Below, piece after piece: positions 55,191 through 63,919 of a stretch of 64,000 nucleotides of DNA (the stretch's first letter is position 1; each line of letters begins with the position of its first letter). The notes beneath the pieces were generated by a model. That model was not told where the DNA came from, did not search any database, and worked only from the letters and a program-made list of their open reading frames with translations. The DNA lies in NCBI RefSeq assembly GCF_900106695.1, contig NZ_FNMZ01000001.1:1390842-1454841 (forward strand), read 5' to 3'. A program made the position numbers and the translations under genes. Source of the stretch: Albimonas donghaensis. GTDB taxonomy: Bacteria > Pseudomonadota > Alphaproteobacteria > Rhodobacterales > Rhodobacteraceae.

Positions 55191-58100
55191 CCCGTTCCCG
55201 CACAACCGCCCGCGCGCCCGGCGCCGCCGGCCCGCGCCCCGCGCCCGCCGCGGCTCCGAAGGGCCGCGCCGCCCCGGCCCCGGTCTCTCCCGCCCTGCAG
55301 GCGGCGCCGGCGCTCTCCCCGCTCGCGGGGGTGCAGCGCAAGCTCGCCGTGGGTCGGGCCGGCGACGCCTATGAACGCGAGGCCGACGCCGTCGCCGACC
55401 GGGTGACGGCGGGCCAGCCCGCGCCGTCGATCTCCGCCATCCCGGCCGCCGGCCTCCCCGGCGCCCAGCGCAAGACCGGGATGGAGGAGGAGGACACCGG
55501 CGACACCGCCCAGGCGAAGGCCGAGGAGGAGGAGGCCGTCCAGGCCAAGGGGGAGGAGGAAGAGGCCCAGGCAAAGGGGGAGGAGGAAGAGGCGCAGGCC
55601 AAAGGGGAGGAGGAGGAGGCCCAGGCCAAGGGGGAGGAGGAGGAGGCTCAGTCCAAGGGGGAGGAGGAGGAGGCTCAGGCAAAGGGGGAGGAGGAGGAGG
55701 CCCAGGCCAAGGGGGAGGAGGAGGAGGCCGCCCAGCCCAAGGAGGAGGAGACCGAGGAGAAACCCGTCCAGGCCCGCGCCCGCCGCGACGCGGATTCCAA
55801 CCGCCCGCCGCGTTCGGAGACGGAGGCCGCGGTGGCCTCTCCCGGCGCCGGCAAGCCGCTCGACCCCGACACCCGCGGCCGGATCGAGGGCTCGACCGGC
55901 GCCGACATGTCGGATGTGCGGGTGCATGACGACGCGCGCGCGGGCCGCGCCGCGCAGGGCATCGGGGCGCGGGCCTTCACCCATGGCCGGGACATCTGGC
56001 TGGCGCCGGGCGAAAGCGCGCGGGACACGAAACTCATGGCCCACGAAGCCGCCCATGTGGTCCAGCAGACCGGCCCCGGCCCGGCGGCGCGGGGGGCGGG
56101 CGCGGCCTCCGGCGCCGCCCCCGCCCAGCCGGCGCCGGCGCTGGCCCCCGCCGGCGGCGTCGTGCAGCGCACCGGCGGCGCCCATGGCGGAGGCGCCGAT
56201 ACCGGCGGAACCGGCACGGGGACCGGCGCCGCAACCTCCGGCCCGCCCAAGGTCGCGTCCCACGGCCACGAAGTCGACTTCACCGGCGGCAAGAAGAAGA
56301 TGACGATCAAGTCCATCTCCCTGCCCAACAAGCCGGGCAAGGACAGCGTCTCCGGCCCGTTCAGGACCCGCGCCCCCGGCACGCGCGAGGACGACCCGCA
56401 AAAGGCCTGGCTCGACGCCGTCACCGTCTCCGACACCGCGCTCACATCGGCGCTGCCCGACGCCAAGGGCTTCGCCACCGCGCCCGACGCGCCCTCCGAA
56501 AGCCTGATCTTCATCCTCAAGGTCAAGAGCCAGGACTCCTACGTCGTCGGCACCCGCGCCGACATCGCCGCCCAGTCGAAAATCCCCACCTGGCGCTCCA
56601 ACGGCAATCACGACCGCATGGAGGTCGACCATATCAAGGAGAACCAGATCGGCGGCGCCGACGGCATGGCCAACTACCAGCTGCTCGACAGCCGCGCCAA
56701 CCGCGGCGCCGGCAACGCCCTGCGCGACGAGATCAAGAACCGCATCAACTCCGCCAAGGCCAGGCTGAAACAGAAGGGCGAGGCGGACGGCGTGCTCTCC
56801 GCCGCCCAGATCGCCGACCTGTCGAAATCCCCCGACGACATCCGCAAGGATTTCGAGGTCGAGTTCCTGTCCCAGACCGCCACCAAGCTGCCGATCGGCG
56901 GGCGCGGCTACGACTGGCAGCGCGGCCAGATCGAGAGCGGCGAGCATGTGGGCGCGCTCACCCTCAAGGACGCCAAGAGCCTCTCGGCCGACGAGCAGAA
57001 GCGGTTCCTGGGCGATTCCAGCCAGCTGGTGATCTATCTCGGCCGCGGCGCGTCCTCCCCCCGGCATGTCGCCTGGGACGGCGCCAACGGCCCCACCGAC
57101 GGCCGCCAGGATCGCTGGATCGGCCAGCATCTCGACCTGGTGGACGTGGGCCCGCACGGCAATTCCCCCACCCAGGTCGTCGCCGAGGTCTACGCCCGCC
57201 ACACGAAGTTCAAGCAGCGCACCATCCAGATCCCGATGTCCGAGATCGGCGGGCGCAACTACGCCTTCCGCCTGCCCGCCGACTACCGGTCCTCCGAGAT
57301 GCTGGAATTCGAAGGCTGGAGCCCGATCCGGATCGACAGTTTCGGGATCGAGGAAGGCGGCATCGGCGTGCGCGGCAAGCTGATGCCCACCATCCCGATC
57401 TTCAAGCCGGGCTCGGAGATCGACTTCGCCGTGCAGGACGGGGAGATCACGCTGTCGAAGACCTTCTCGGGCGACGAGTTCGACATTCCCGGCCCGGTGA
57501 AGATCGCGGGCTCCTCGCTGACCCTTTCGGCCACCGGGGGCTCGGACGGGTTCAGCGCGGCGCTGGACGGGCGGCTGGAATTCGAGGTCGACCGGGTCGG
57601 CAAGGGGTTCCTCGGCGCCTCCGCCGGCACGTCGGGAGACTTCGCGGCGGAGGGCGAGTTCGACTTCGACCCGACGCTGTTCAAGGGCGCCGACGCCAAG
57701 GTGAAGGTCGCCTACAAGGACAGCAGGTTCACCGGCGAAGGCACGCTCAAGATCGGCGAGGACCAGATCAAGGGCATCAAATCCGCCGAGATCGAGGTGA
57801 AGTTCGAGGACGACGTCTGGACCGCGGCAGGCACGGTCCAGCCCAAGGTCCCCGGCGTGACCGAGGGCGCGCTGGAGATGACGTTCGACCCCGACGGCGG
57901 CTTCGAGATCACCGGCCGCCTGACGCTGGGCAAGGACATTCCCCGCCTCAAGTCCGGCCACCTGGAGGCCACCGTCACCAAGTCCGGCGAGGACTGGAAG
58001 CTGAAGGGAACCGGCAAGGCCGAGCTGGACATTCCCGGCGTCGCCGCCTCGCTGGAGGCCTCCTATGACGACGGCGCCTTCATGGCCGAGGCGAGGCTCG

Positions 58101-59014
58101 GCTACGAGAAGGGCATCGCCAAGGGCGAGGTCACGGTCGGCGCCTCCAACATGCCGCCGGGCGAGGACGGCGGCCGCCCCTCCGGCGATCCGGGCGAGAC
58201 GCTGACCCTCTGGGGCGCGGGCTCCGTCACCCTGCGCTTCACGCCCTGGCTGGAGGGGACCGTGGGGATGAAGGTCAATCCCGACGGCTCGATGGAGGTC
58301 AAGGGCAAGGTCGCCATGCCCGACGAATTCGAGGTCTTCCCCCAGAAGAAGATCGAGAAGGAGCTGCTGTCCATCGGCGTGGACATCCCGCTCGTGGGCG
58401 TCGCCGTGCTGGGCCAGCGCATCGGCATCTTCATCACCATCGGCGGATCGCTGACCGCCTCCGCTTCGGTGGGGCCGGGTGTGCTGAAGGACACCGAGGT
58501 CGAGGTCACCTGGAACCCCGAGGACGAAAGCGCAACCCGCGTCACCGGCGGCGCCCGCTTCGTGGTGCCGGCCGAGGCCGGGCTGCGCATGGCGATCACC
58601 GGCGCGCTGGGGGCGGGCATCCCCGTGGTCTCCGCCTCCGCCGGGCTGGAACTGGGGGGCACGCTGGGCGTGAAGGGCGAGGCCTCGGCCGGCGCCACCC
58701 TCGAATGGACCCCCTCCGGCGGGGTGAACATGGAGGCCGATGTGAAGGTGGAGGCGCAGCCGAGCTTCACCTTCGACCTGACGGGGTTCGTGGACGTGTC
58801 CGCCGATCTCGTGCTCGACACGGTGGAGCTTTATTCCAAACGCTGGAAGCTCGCCTCGGTCGAATACGGCTCCGACATGAAGGTCGGCGCCAAGCTCGCC
58901 GTGACGGTCGAGAATTCCGAGGTCAAGCCGATCTCGGTCGACGATATCGAGTTCATCACCCCCGACATCGACCCCGTGGCCACCGCCAAGGGCCTGATCA
59001 AGTCGCTCGCCTGA
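55187..59014 (+). CDS. DUF4157-containing cargo/effector candidate with HNH-like motif
   Basis: A 1275-residue protein. The N-terminal basic Pro/Ala tail is followed by QRKLAVGRAGDAYEREADAV (50-69), a Glu-rich 9-residue repeat (112-185), then the DUF4157 core with HEAAHVVQQ at 286-294 (HExxH). Around 480-510, EVDHIKENQIGG with NYQLLDSRANRGAG resembles an HNH nuclease-type motif. The rest (about 720-1275) is a long beta-repetitive region that ends in Gly/Ala-rich hydrophobic stretches (IGIFITIGGSLTASASVG). DUF4157 is a known mark of eCIS cargo. It overlaps the ATPase gene by four bases. The activity is unproven. Confidence 0.85.
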   Translation: MTRSRTTARAPGAAGPRPAPAAAPKGRAAPAPVSPALQAAPALSPLAGVQRKLAVGRAGDAYEREADAVADRVTAGQPAPSISAIPAAGLPGAQRKTGMEEEDTGDTAQAKAEEEEAVQAKGEEEEAQAKGEEEEAQAKGEEEEAQAKGEEEEAQSKGEEEEAQAKGEEEEAQAKGEEEEAAQPKEEETEEKPVQARARRDADSNRPPRSETEAAVASPGAGKPLDPDTRGRIEGSTGADMSDVRVHDDARAGRAAQGIGARAFTHGRDIWLAPGESARDTKLMAHEAAHVVQQTGPGPAARGAGAASGAAPAQPAPALAPAGGVVQRTGGAHGGGADTGGTGTGTGAATSGPPKVASHGHEVDFTGGKKKMTIKSISLPNKPGKDSVSGPFRTRAPGTREDDPQKAWLDAVTVSDTALTSALPDAKGFATAPDAPSESLIFILKVKSQDSYVVGTRADIAAQSKIPTWRSNGNHDRMEVDHIKENQIGGADGMANYQLLDSRANRGAGNALRDEIKNRINSAKARLKQKGEADGVLSAAQIADLSKSPDDIRKDFEVEFLSQTATKLPIGGRGYDWQRGQIESGEHVGALTLKDAKSLSADEQKRFLGDSSQLVIYLGRGASSPRHVAWDGANGPTDGRQDRWIGQHLDLVDVGPHGNSPTQVVAEVYARHTKFKQRTIQIPMSEIGGRNYAFRLPADYRSSEMLEFEGWSPIRIDSFGIEEGGIGVRGKLMPTIPIFKPGSEIDFAVQDGEITLSKTFSGDEFDIPGPVKIAGSSLTLSATGGSDGFSAALDGRLEFEVDRVGKGFLGASAGTSGDFAAEGEFDFDPTLFKGADAKVKVAYKDSRFTGEGTLKIGEDQIKGIKSAEIEVKFEDDVWTAAGTVQPKVPGVTEGALEMTFDPDGGFEITGRLTLGKDIPRLKSGHLEATVTKSGEDWKLKGTGKAELDIPGVAASLEASYDDGAFMAEARLGYEKGIAKGEVTVGASNMPPGEDGGRPSGDPGETLTLWGAGSVTLRFTPWLEGTVGMKVNPDGSMEVKGKVAMPDEFEVFPQKKIEKELLSIGVDIPLVGVAVLGQRIGIFITIGGSLTASASVGPGVLKDTEVEVTWNPEDESATRVTGGARFVVPAEAGLRMAITGALGAGIPVVSASAGLELGGTLGVKGEASAGATLEWTPSGGVNMEADVKVEAQPSFTFDLTGFVDVSADLVLDTVELYSKRWKLASVEYGSDMKVGAKLAVTVENSEVKPISVDDIEFITPDIDPVATAKGLIKSLA
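55520..55741 (+). repeat. 27-base coding repeats (GEEEEAQAK units)
   Basis: Six head-to-tail 27-base units encode GEEEEAQAK (one reads AQSK), starting at 55550 and flanked by degenerate copies on both sides. The unit is a multiple of three, so copy number can vary without a frameshift. The result is a long acidic, helix-prone stretch between the two parts of the DUF4157 region. Confidence 0.92.
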
Positions 59015-59052
59015 GCGGCGCCGCCGAACCTATTTCCGCAAGGAGACACGCG

Positions 59053-60066
59053 ATGACCCATGATCCCGCCGCCTCCCGCAGCCTGAACAACCAGGCGGTG
59101 ATGCTGCACATGGCCGGAGAGGCCGCCGACGCCATCCGCGCCTACGAGGCCGCGTTGGCCGAAGACCCCGACAACGCCACCGCGCTGAACAATCTGGGCT
59201 ATCTGCTGTCCCAGCAGGGCGACTGGGCGGGGGCCGAGGCCCGCTATCGCGCGGCGCTGGAGATAGAGCCGGGCAAGGCCTCGGCGCTGGCCAATCTCGG
59301 GGCGGCCCGCGCGGCGCAGGGGGCGCTGGACGAGGGCCGCGCGCTGATGGCCGAGGCGGTCTCCGCCGACCCCGCCTCCGCCGCCGCCTGGGACGGGTTG
59401 GGACGCCTGGCGCTGGTCGCCGGCGACCTGCCCGCGGCGGAACGGGGGCTGCGCGAGGCGCTGGCCCTGGACGGGCCCGCCGACGGGACGGATGGCGGGC
59501 CGAACAGGGGGGGCGGGGCCGGACGCATGGTCACGCTGGGGGCCGTGGTCGGCGCGCAGGGGCGGACGGCGGAGGCCGCCGCGATCCTCGAACAGGCCGT
59601 CGCCATCGCGCCCGAGGACGCCGCCGCCTGGCGCCAGCTCGGCGTCATGCGCTTCGTCCGGCAGGATCTGGGCGCCGCCACCGAGGCCCTGCGCGAGGCC
59701 CTGCGCCTCGCCCCCGCCGACGCGCCCGCGCGCCGGCATCTCGGCCTCGCCCTGCTGGCCCGCGGCCGCGCGGCGGAGGCGGAGGCGGAGTTCGCCCGCC
59801 TGCTCGACCACGCGCCGGGAGACTGGGAGAGCCGGACGGACCTCGCCATCCTGCGCCTTGACCGAGGCGACGCGGCCTCCGCGGCGGCGCTGCTCGACGG
59901 GTCGGACGCGGCGTCCGGGGCTGACGACCGCGCCCGCTTTTACCACGCCGTCGCCCAGGACCTCGCCGGAGACCGTGCCGCCGCCCGCCCGCGGCTTGCG
60001 GCGATGATCGAGGCCGCCGGCCCCTACGCCGCCCGCGCCGCCCGCTATGTCGAGGACCGCCCGTGA
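59053..60066 (+). CDS. TPR-repeat protein
   Basis: A 337-residue protein made almost wholly of tetratricopeptide repeats, about eight (for example AIRAYEAALAEDPDNATALN, NLGYLLSQQGDWAGAEARYR, ALREALRLAPADAPARRHLG). There is no signal peptide or membrane helix, so it is probably a cytoplasmic scaffold. AAGGAGA precedes the ATG at 59053; a longer in-frame reading lies in the cargo gene. It follows that gene by 38 bases and precedes a glycosyltransferase gene, so it may be a chaperone or adaptor for either. Confidence 0.88.
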   Translation: MTHDPAASRSLNNQAVMLHMAGEAADAIRAYEAALAEDPDNATALNNLGYLLSQQGDWAGAEARYRAALEIEPGKASALANLGAARAAQGALDEGRALMAEAVSADPASAAAWDGLGRLALVAGDLPAAERGLREALALDGPADGTDGGPNRGGGAGRMVTLGAVVGAQGRTAEAAAILEQAVAIAPEDAAAWRQLGVMRFVRQDLGAATEALREALRLAPADAPARRHLGLALLARGRAAEAEAEFARLLDHAPGDWESRTDLAILRLDRGDAASAAALLDGSDAASGADDRARFYHAVAQDLAGDRAAARPRLAAMIEAAGPYAARAARYVEDRP

Positions 60067-60139
60067 CCCCGGCCTCGGCCTCGGCCGCAGGCCCTCTTCA
60101 CCCCGCCCCGCCCCGCCCCGACCCGCACCGGAGCCGCCG

Positions 60140-62728
60140 ATGACGCCGACCCGTCCCGACCCGCGCCCCCTGCCCGCCGCGCTTTCCGATTACCGCGACC
60201 GCCACAAGGGCGCCTCGGTGATCGTGGCGGGCTGCGGGCGCTCGGCGGCGGCGCTGTCGCCCCGGCCCGACGCGGTTGTCATCGGGGTCAACGACATCGG
60301 GCGGCTGGTCGATCCGGATTACCTGGTGATCCTCAACCCGCCCGAGCAGTTCCGCGGCGACCGCTACGCCCATGTCCGCGCCACCCGCGCCCGCGCCGTC
60401 TTCGCCTGTCTCGACCTGCCCTTCGCCCATCCGCGCAAGGTGCGCATCCCGCTCGGCCCCCGCGGCGGGACCGCGCCCGACGCCGCCGGGCGCCTGCCCT
60501 GCACCCGCAACTCGCCCTACGTGGCTCTGATGCTGGCGCGGCTGATGGGGGCGGCGCGGATCGGGCTGATCGGGGTGGATTTCACCGACGACCACTTCTT
60601 CGCCGCCTCCGGCCCGCATCCCCTGACGCGGGAGCTTCGCCGGATCGACGCCGAATACCGCGCCGCCGCCGAGACCGCCCGCAAGGCCGGGGTCGAGGTG
60701 GTCAACCTCTCGGCCGAAAGCCGCCTCACCGCGCTGCCCCGGATGGGCCTGGACGCCTTCCTCGAACGCCCCGCCGGCGCGCCCCGCCCGAAGCCGGCGC
60801 CCGCCGCCGCCCGCGCCGCCGCGCCCGCGCCCGAGGCCGGAACGCCCCGCCGCGTGCTGCACCTGTCGCTCACCAATTGCGCCGGCGCCCTGTGGAACCT
60901 GCACGGCCTGCTGCGCGACCATGGCGAGGGCGTCGAAAGCCGCGTCGCCACCGCCTCCGCCGTCACCGCCGGGCGGCGCTACCCGACCGACATCCTGATC
61001 CACGAACGCGCCCGCCTCGCCGAGGCCATCGAGGCCGCCGACCTGATCCACTTCCACAACACGCTCGACCGCGCGAGCCCGCAGCTCGCCGCCCATCGCG
61101 GGGCGCTCGCCCGCAAGCCGGCGGTGCTGCAGATGCATTCCGAACCCGCGGTGCTGCGCGCCTTCTTCCCCGGCCGCCCGCCCCAGGCCCGGCGCGACAT
61201 GCCGGTGCTGGTCGTCGCCCAGAAGCAGGCCCGCTTCCTGCCCGACGCGACGCCCGTGCCCAACGCGCTCGACATCACGGCGCCCGCTTTCCGCCCCGCC
61301 CCGGCGGACGAGACCTCGCCGCCCACGATCCTGTTCACCCCCACCGATCTGCGCGACTACCCCGCCCGCCCCGACACCTGCCGCGGCAAGGGCTATCGCG
61401 CCACCGCCCGGGCGCTGGCCCGGCTCGAGCGCGACGGGATCGCCACGCCGCTGCTGCGCACCGGGCTGGATTTCGAGACCCTGACCCGCCTGCGCCGGCG
61501 CGCCGCCATCGGCATCGACGAATGCGTCACCGGCGGCCACCACCTGACCTCGCTGGAGCTGATGGCCCAGGGGCTGGTGGCCGTCGCGTGGCTCGACGAC
61601 CGGATGCGGGCGCTGATCGCGCGGGTGACGGGGGCGTCGGAGGCGGGGCTGCCCTGGCTCTCCACCCCCATGGCCGGGCTGGAGGAGGCCCTGCGCGGAC
61701 TGCTGGCCGAGCCCGCGCGGCTCGCCGAAATGCGCGCCGCCGGGCGGGCGTGGATGGAAGCGCACTGGTCCCCCGCCCAGGTCCTCGCCCCCTATCTCGC
61801 GGCCTATGACCGGGCCGAGGCCGAGTTCGCCGCCCCCCGCCCCCGGCGGGCGGAGACGGCGCGCCCCGCGCCGCTCCCCCCGTCCCGCGCGCGCCACGCG
61901 GCCGCGGCGGCGCGCGATCCGCTGACCACACCCGGCCCCGACGGCTGGATCCGCGCCGAACTGCCCGGCCGGACCCCGCCCCGCCGGTCCGAGGACTTCG
62001 CCCAGTCGATCCGCCTCGGCCCCGACCTGCTCGCGGCCCGCGACGCCTTCGCCGGGGCCACGGCGCATATTCTCGGCAACGGGCCGTCGCTGGGGGACAC
62101 CGACCTCGCCGCCCTCGCCCCCGACCTGGTGATCGGAACCAATGCCAGCCCTCGCATCGAACCCCGGCTGAGCCGCGCGCCGGATGTCTACTGCGTCTCC
62201 GACCGCCGCTTCCTGGAGGGGGCCGAGACCCGCGCGCTGGCCGGCGCCTCCACCGCCCGCCTGAAGATCTTCGCCGGCTACTGCGCGGGGTTCCTGGACG
62301 ACGGCGCCGTGAACCATGTCCGCATCCTGCCCGGCGACGGGATCAGCGCGGACCTCGCCCGCGGCGTCCATCACGGCTGCTCGGTGGCGATCTTCGCGGC
62401 GCAGGCGGCGTTGTGGCTGGGGGCGCGGCGGGTGGTGCTGCATGGCTGCGAATTCGACTACGGCGCCGGACGCTTCGCCGCCGCGGACCGGGCGCGGCCG
62501 CATGACCGGGGGAACTGGCCCCGCATCGCCCGCAACGCCGAGGCGCTGGCCCGCGCGCTGACCGCCCGCGGCGGTCGGCTGGAGGTCGCAGGCCCCTCGC
62601 GCCTGACCGGCGGGTTCGGAAGCGAGCCCGTGCCCGGCGTCCATCGCGCGCCGCTCCACCGCCGCCCGAGCGGGCCCGAGCCGCCCGCCGCCGCCGCCGC
62701 CCCCGCCACCGTGGCCGCCGGCGAATAG
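60140..62728 (+). CDS. Glycosyltransferase flanked by two MptE-like (DUF115-like) domains
   Basis: An 862-residue protein in three parts. Residues 1-230 (SVIVAGCGRSAAAL, AVVIGVNDIGRLVDPDYLVI, RIGLIGVDFTDDHFF) and 640-830 (AHILGNGPSLGDTDLAAL, PDLVIGTNASPRIEP, RRVVLHGCEFDYGAG) are related MptE/DUF115-like Rossmann domains. Between them (about 238-560) is a GT4-like glycosyltransferase (RVLHLSLTNCAGALWNLHGL, ATPVPNALDI, ECVTGGHHLTSLELMAQGLV). DUF115-type proteins often add nonulosonic acids to flagellins. The start at 60140 is chosen because the 31 codons upstream are low complexity. Confidence 0.82.
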   Translation: MTPTRPDPRPLPAALSDYRDRHKGASVIVAGCGRSAAALSPRPDAVVIGVNDIGRLVDPDYLVILNPPEQFRGDRYAHVRATRARAVFACLDLPFAHPRKVRIPLGPRGGTAPDAAGRLPCTRNSPYVALMLARLMGAARIGLIGVDFTDDHFFAASGPHPLTRELRRIDAEYRAAAETARKAGVEVVNLSAESRLTALPRMGLDAFLERPAGAPRPKPAPAAARAAAPAPEAGTPRRVLHLSLTNCAGALWNLHGLLRDHGEGVESRVATASAVTAGRRYPTDILIHERARLAEAIEAADLIHFHNTLDRASPQLAAHRGALARKPAVLQMHSEPAVLRAFFPGRPPQARRDMPVLVVAQKQARFLPDATPVPNALDITAPAFRPAPADETSPPTILFTPTDLRDYPARPDTCRGKGYRATARALARLERDGIATPLLRTGLDFETLTRLRRRAAIGIDECVTGGHHLTSLELMAQGLVAVAWLDDRMRALIARVTGASEAGLPWLSTPMAGLEEALRGLLAEPARLAEMRAAGRAWMEAHWSPAQVLAPYLAAYDRAEAEFAAPRPRRAETARPAPLPPSRARHAAAAARDPLTTPGPDGWIRAELPGRTPPRRSEDFAQSIRLGPDLLAARDAFAGATAHILGNGPSLGDTDLAALAPDLVIGTNASPRIEPRLSRAPDVYCVSDRRFLEGAETRALAGASTARLKIFAGYCAGFLDDGAVNHVRILPGDGISADLARGVHHGCSVAIFAAQAALWLGARRVVLHGCEFDYGAGRFAAADRARPHDRGNWPRIARNAEALARALTARGGRLEVAGPSRLTGGFGSEPVPGVHRAPLHRRPSGPEPPAAAAAPATVAAGE

Positions 62729-62756
62729 CGCGCGGTCCGGCCGCCGCCGCCGCGAC

Positions 62757-63857
62757 CTAAAGCAGCCGCAGCCGCCGGATCAGCCAGGCCGAAAACGCCG
62801 CCACGCCGGCCAGCGCCCCGGCGAAGGCCCCGAACGCCCAGGGCGCCGACGTGCCCGGCATCCCCGCCAGGTTCACCCCCATGAGCCCGGTCAGAAATCC
62901 CAGCGGCAGGAACACCGCCGTCACCAGCGACAGCGCATACATGGCGCGGTTCATCCGCTCCGCCGCCCGCCCGGCCAGCTGCTCGCCCAGCGCCGCGGCG
63001 CGGTCGCGCATGGCGTCCAGGTCCTCCACATAGCGGGTCAGCCGCTCGGCGGTCTCGCCCAGAGAGGCCCGGTCGCCCTCCGCCAGCAGCGCCGCGCGGG
63101 TCCGGCGCAGCGCGTCCACCGCATCGCGCTGGGCGGCGATGTAGCGACGCAGCGGGATCGCGGCGCGGCGCAGGTCGGCGATCTCGGCGCGGGCGGCTTC
63201 GGGGGACGGCGCCGCGGGGATGCCCGCGGCCGGGGACGCGCGCCCGGCGGCGCGGGCGGCCTCGGCCGCGGCCTGCGCCTCCAGCGCGTCTTCCAGCGCC
63301 GCCAGCCGGTCGTCCATGTCGTCCAGCACCGGCCCCTTGCGCTCGGCCAGCTCGTCGGCGAGCGCGGCGAGGAACGCCCCCGGCCCCGCCGGCCCCCGCC
63401 CCGCCTCCGTCCGATCGTGCAGGTCCTTCACCGCCAGCAGCCCGCGCCGCAGCACCACCGAGATCACCCGCCCCGGCGTCGCCCAGACGCGGATCGAGAT
63501 CATGTCCTCCGGCTCGGCCTCCGGCGTCAGGTTGACCCCGCGCAGGATCACCAGCGCGCCCTCGCGCGGCCCCTCCCCCAGCAGCTGGGCGCGGGGGCGG
63601 GTGTCCTCGTCCAGCAGCGCCTCGATCACCAGGGGCGGCACGGCGTCGCCCGCCTCCGCCGCCGCGTGGGAGAGCCAGGCCGCGGTCCCCGGCGCGTTGC
63701 GGTCGAGATGCAGCCAGCGCCAGCCGCCCTCGGGCGGCGGGGCGGCCGGGGCGGCGGCGTCGAAGGCCTCGGCCGGGACGGGCGACGCCGCGCCGTCCGG
63801 GGCGATGTCCCAGCCCCACAGCAGGACCGGGGCTGCGACGGGAACGGGCTGGGTCAT
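62757..63857 (-). CDS. zntB: ZntB-type CorA-family zinc transporter
   Basis: A 366-residue membrane protein. The long N-terminal cytoplasmic domain has FEATURES such as GGWRWLHLDRNAPGTAAWL and ISIRVWATPGRVISVVLRRG, followed by a helical stalk and two C-terminal membrane helices. The signature before the loop is GLMGVNLAGMPG, the GVN variant seen in ZntB rather than GMN of CorA. The start at 63857 has CAGGAG upstream; 22 residues before it look untranslated. It is convergent with the glycosyltransferase gene with a gap of 28 bases and no clear terminator. Confidence 0.88.
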   Translation of the reverse strand: MTQPVPVAAPVLLWGWDIAPDGAASPVPAEAFDAAAPAAPPPEGGWRWLHLDRNAPGTAAWLSHAAAEAGDAVPPLVIEALLDEDTRPRAQLLGEGPREGALVILRGVNLTPEAEPEDMISIRVWATPGRVISVVLRRGLLAVKDLHDRTEAGRGPAGPGAFLAALADELAERKGPVLDDMDDRLAALEDALEAQAAAEAARAAGRASPAAGIPAAPSPEAARAEIADLRRAAIPLRRYIAAQRDAVDALRRTRAALLAEGDRASLGETAERLTRYVEDLDAMRDRAAALGEQLAGRAAERMNRAMYALSLVTAVFLPLGFLTGLMGVNLAGMPGTSAPWAFGAFAGALAGVAAFSAWLIRRLRLL

Positions 63858-63919
63858 GGCGCGGCGGCTCCTGCCTTTGGGCTCGCGAGAGCCGGGGACA
63901 GGCAAGCTAGGGTGCGGAC

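Noticed and set aside
55520..55741. CRISPR-like regular repeats
   Set aside because: The 27-base units are contiguous, without unique spacers, and encode an in-frame protein repeat.
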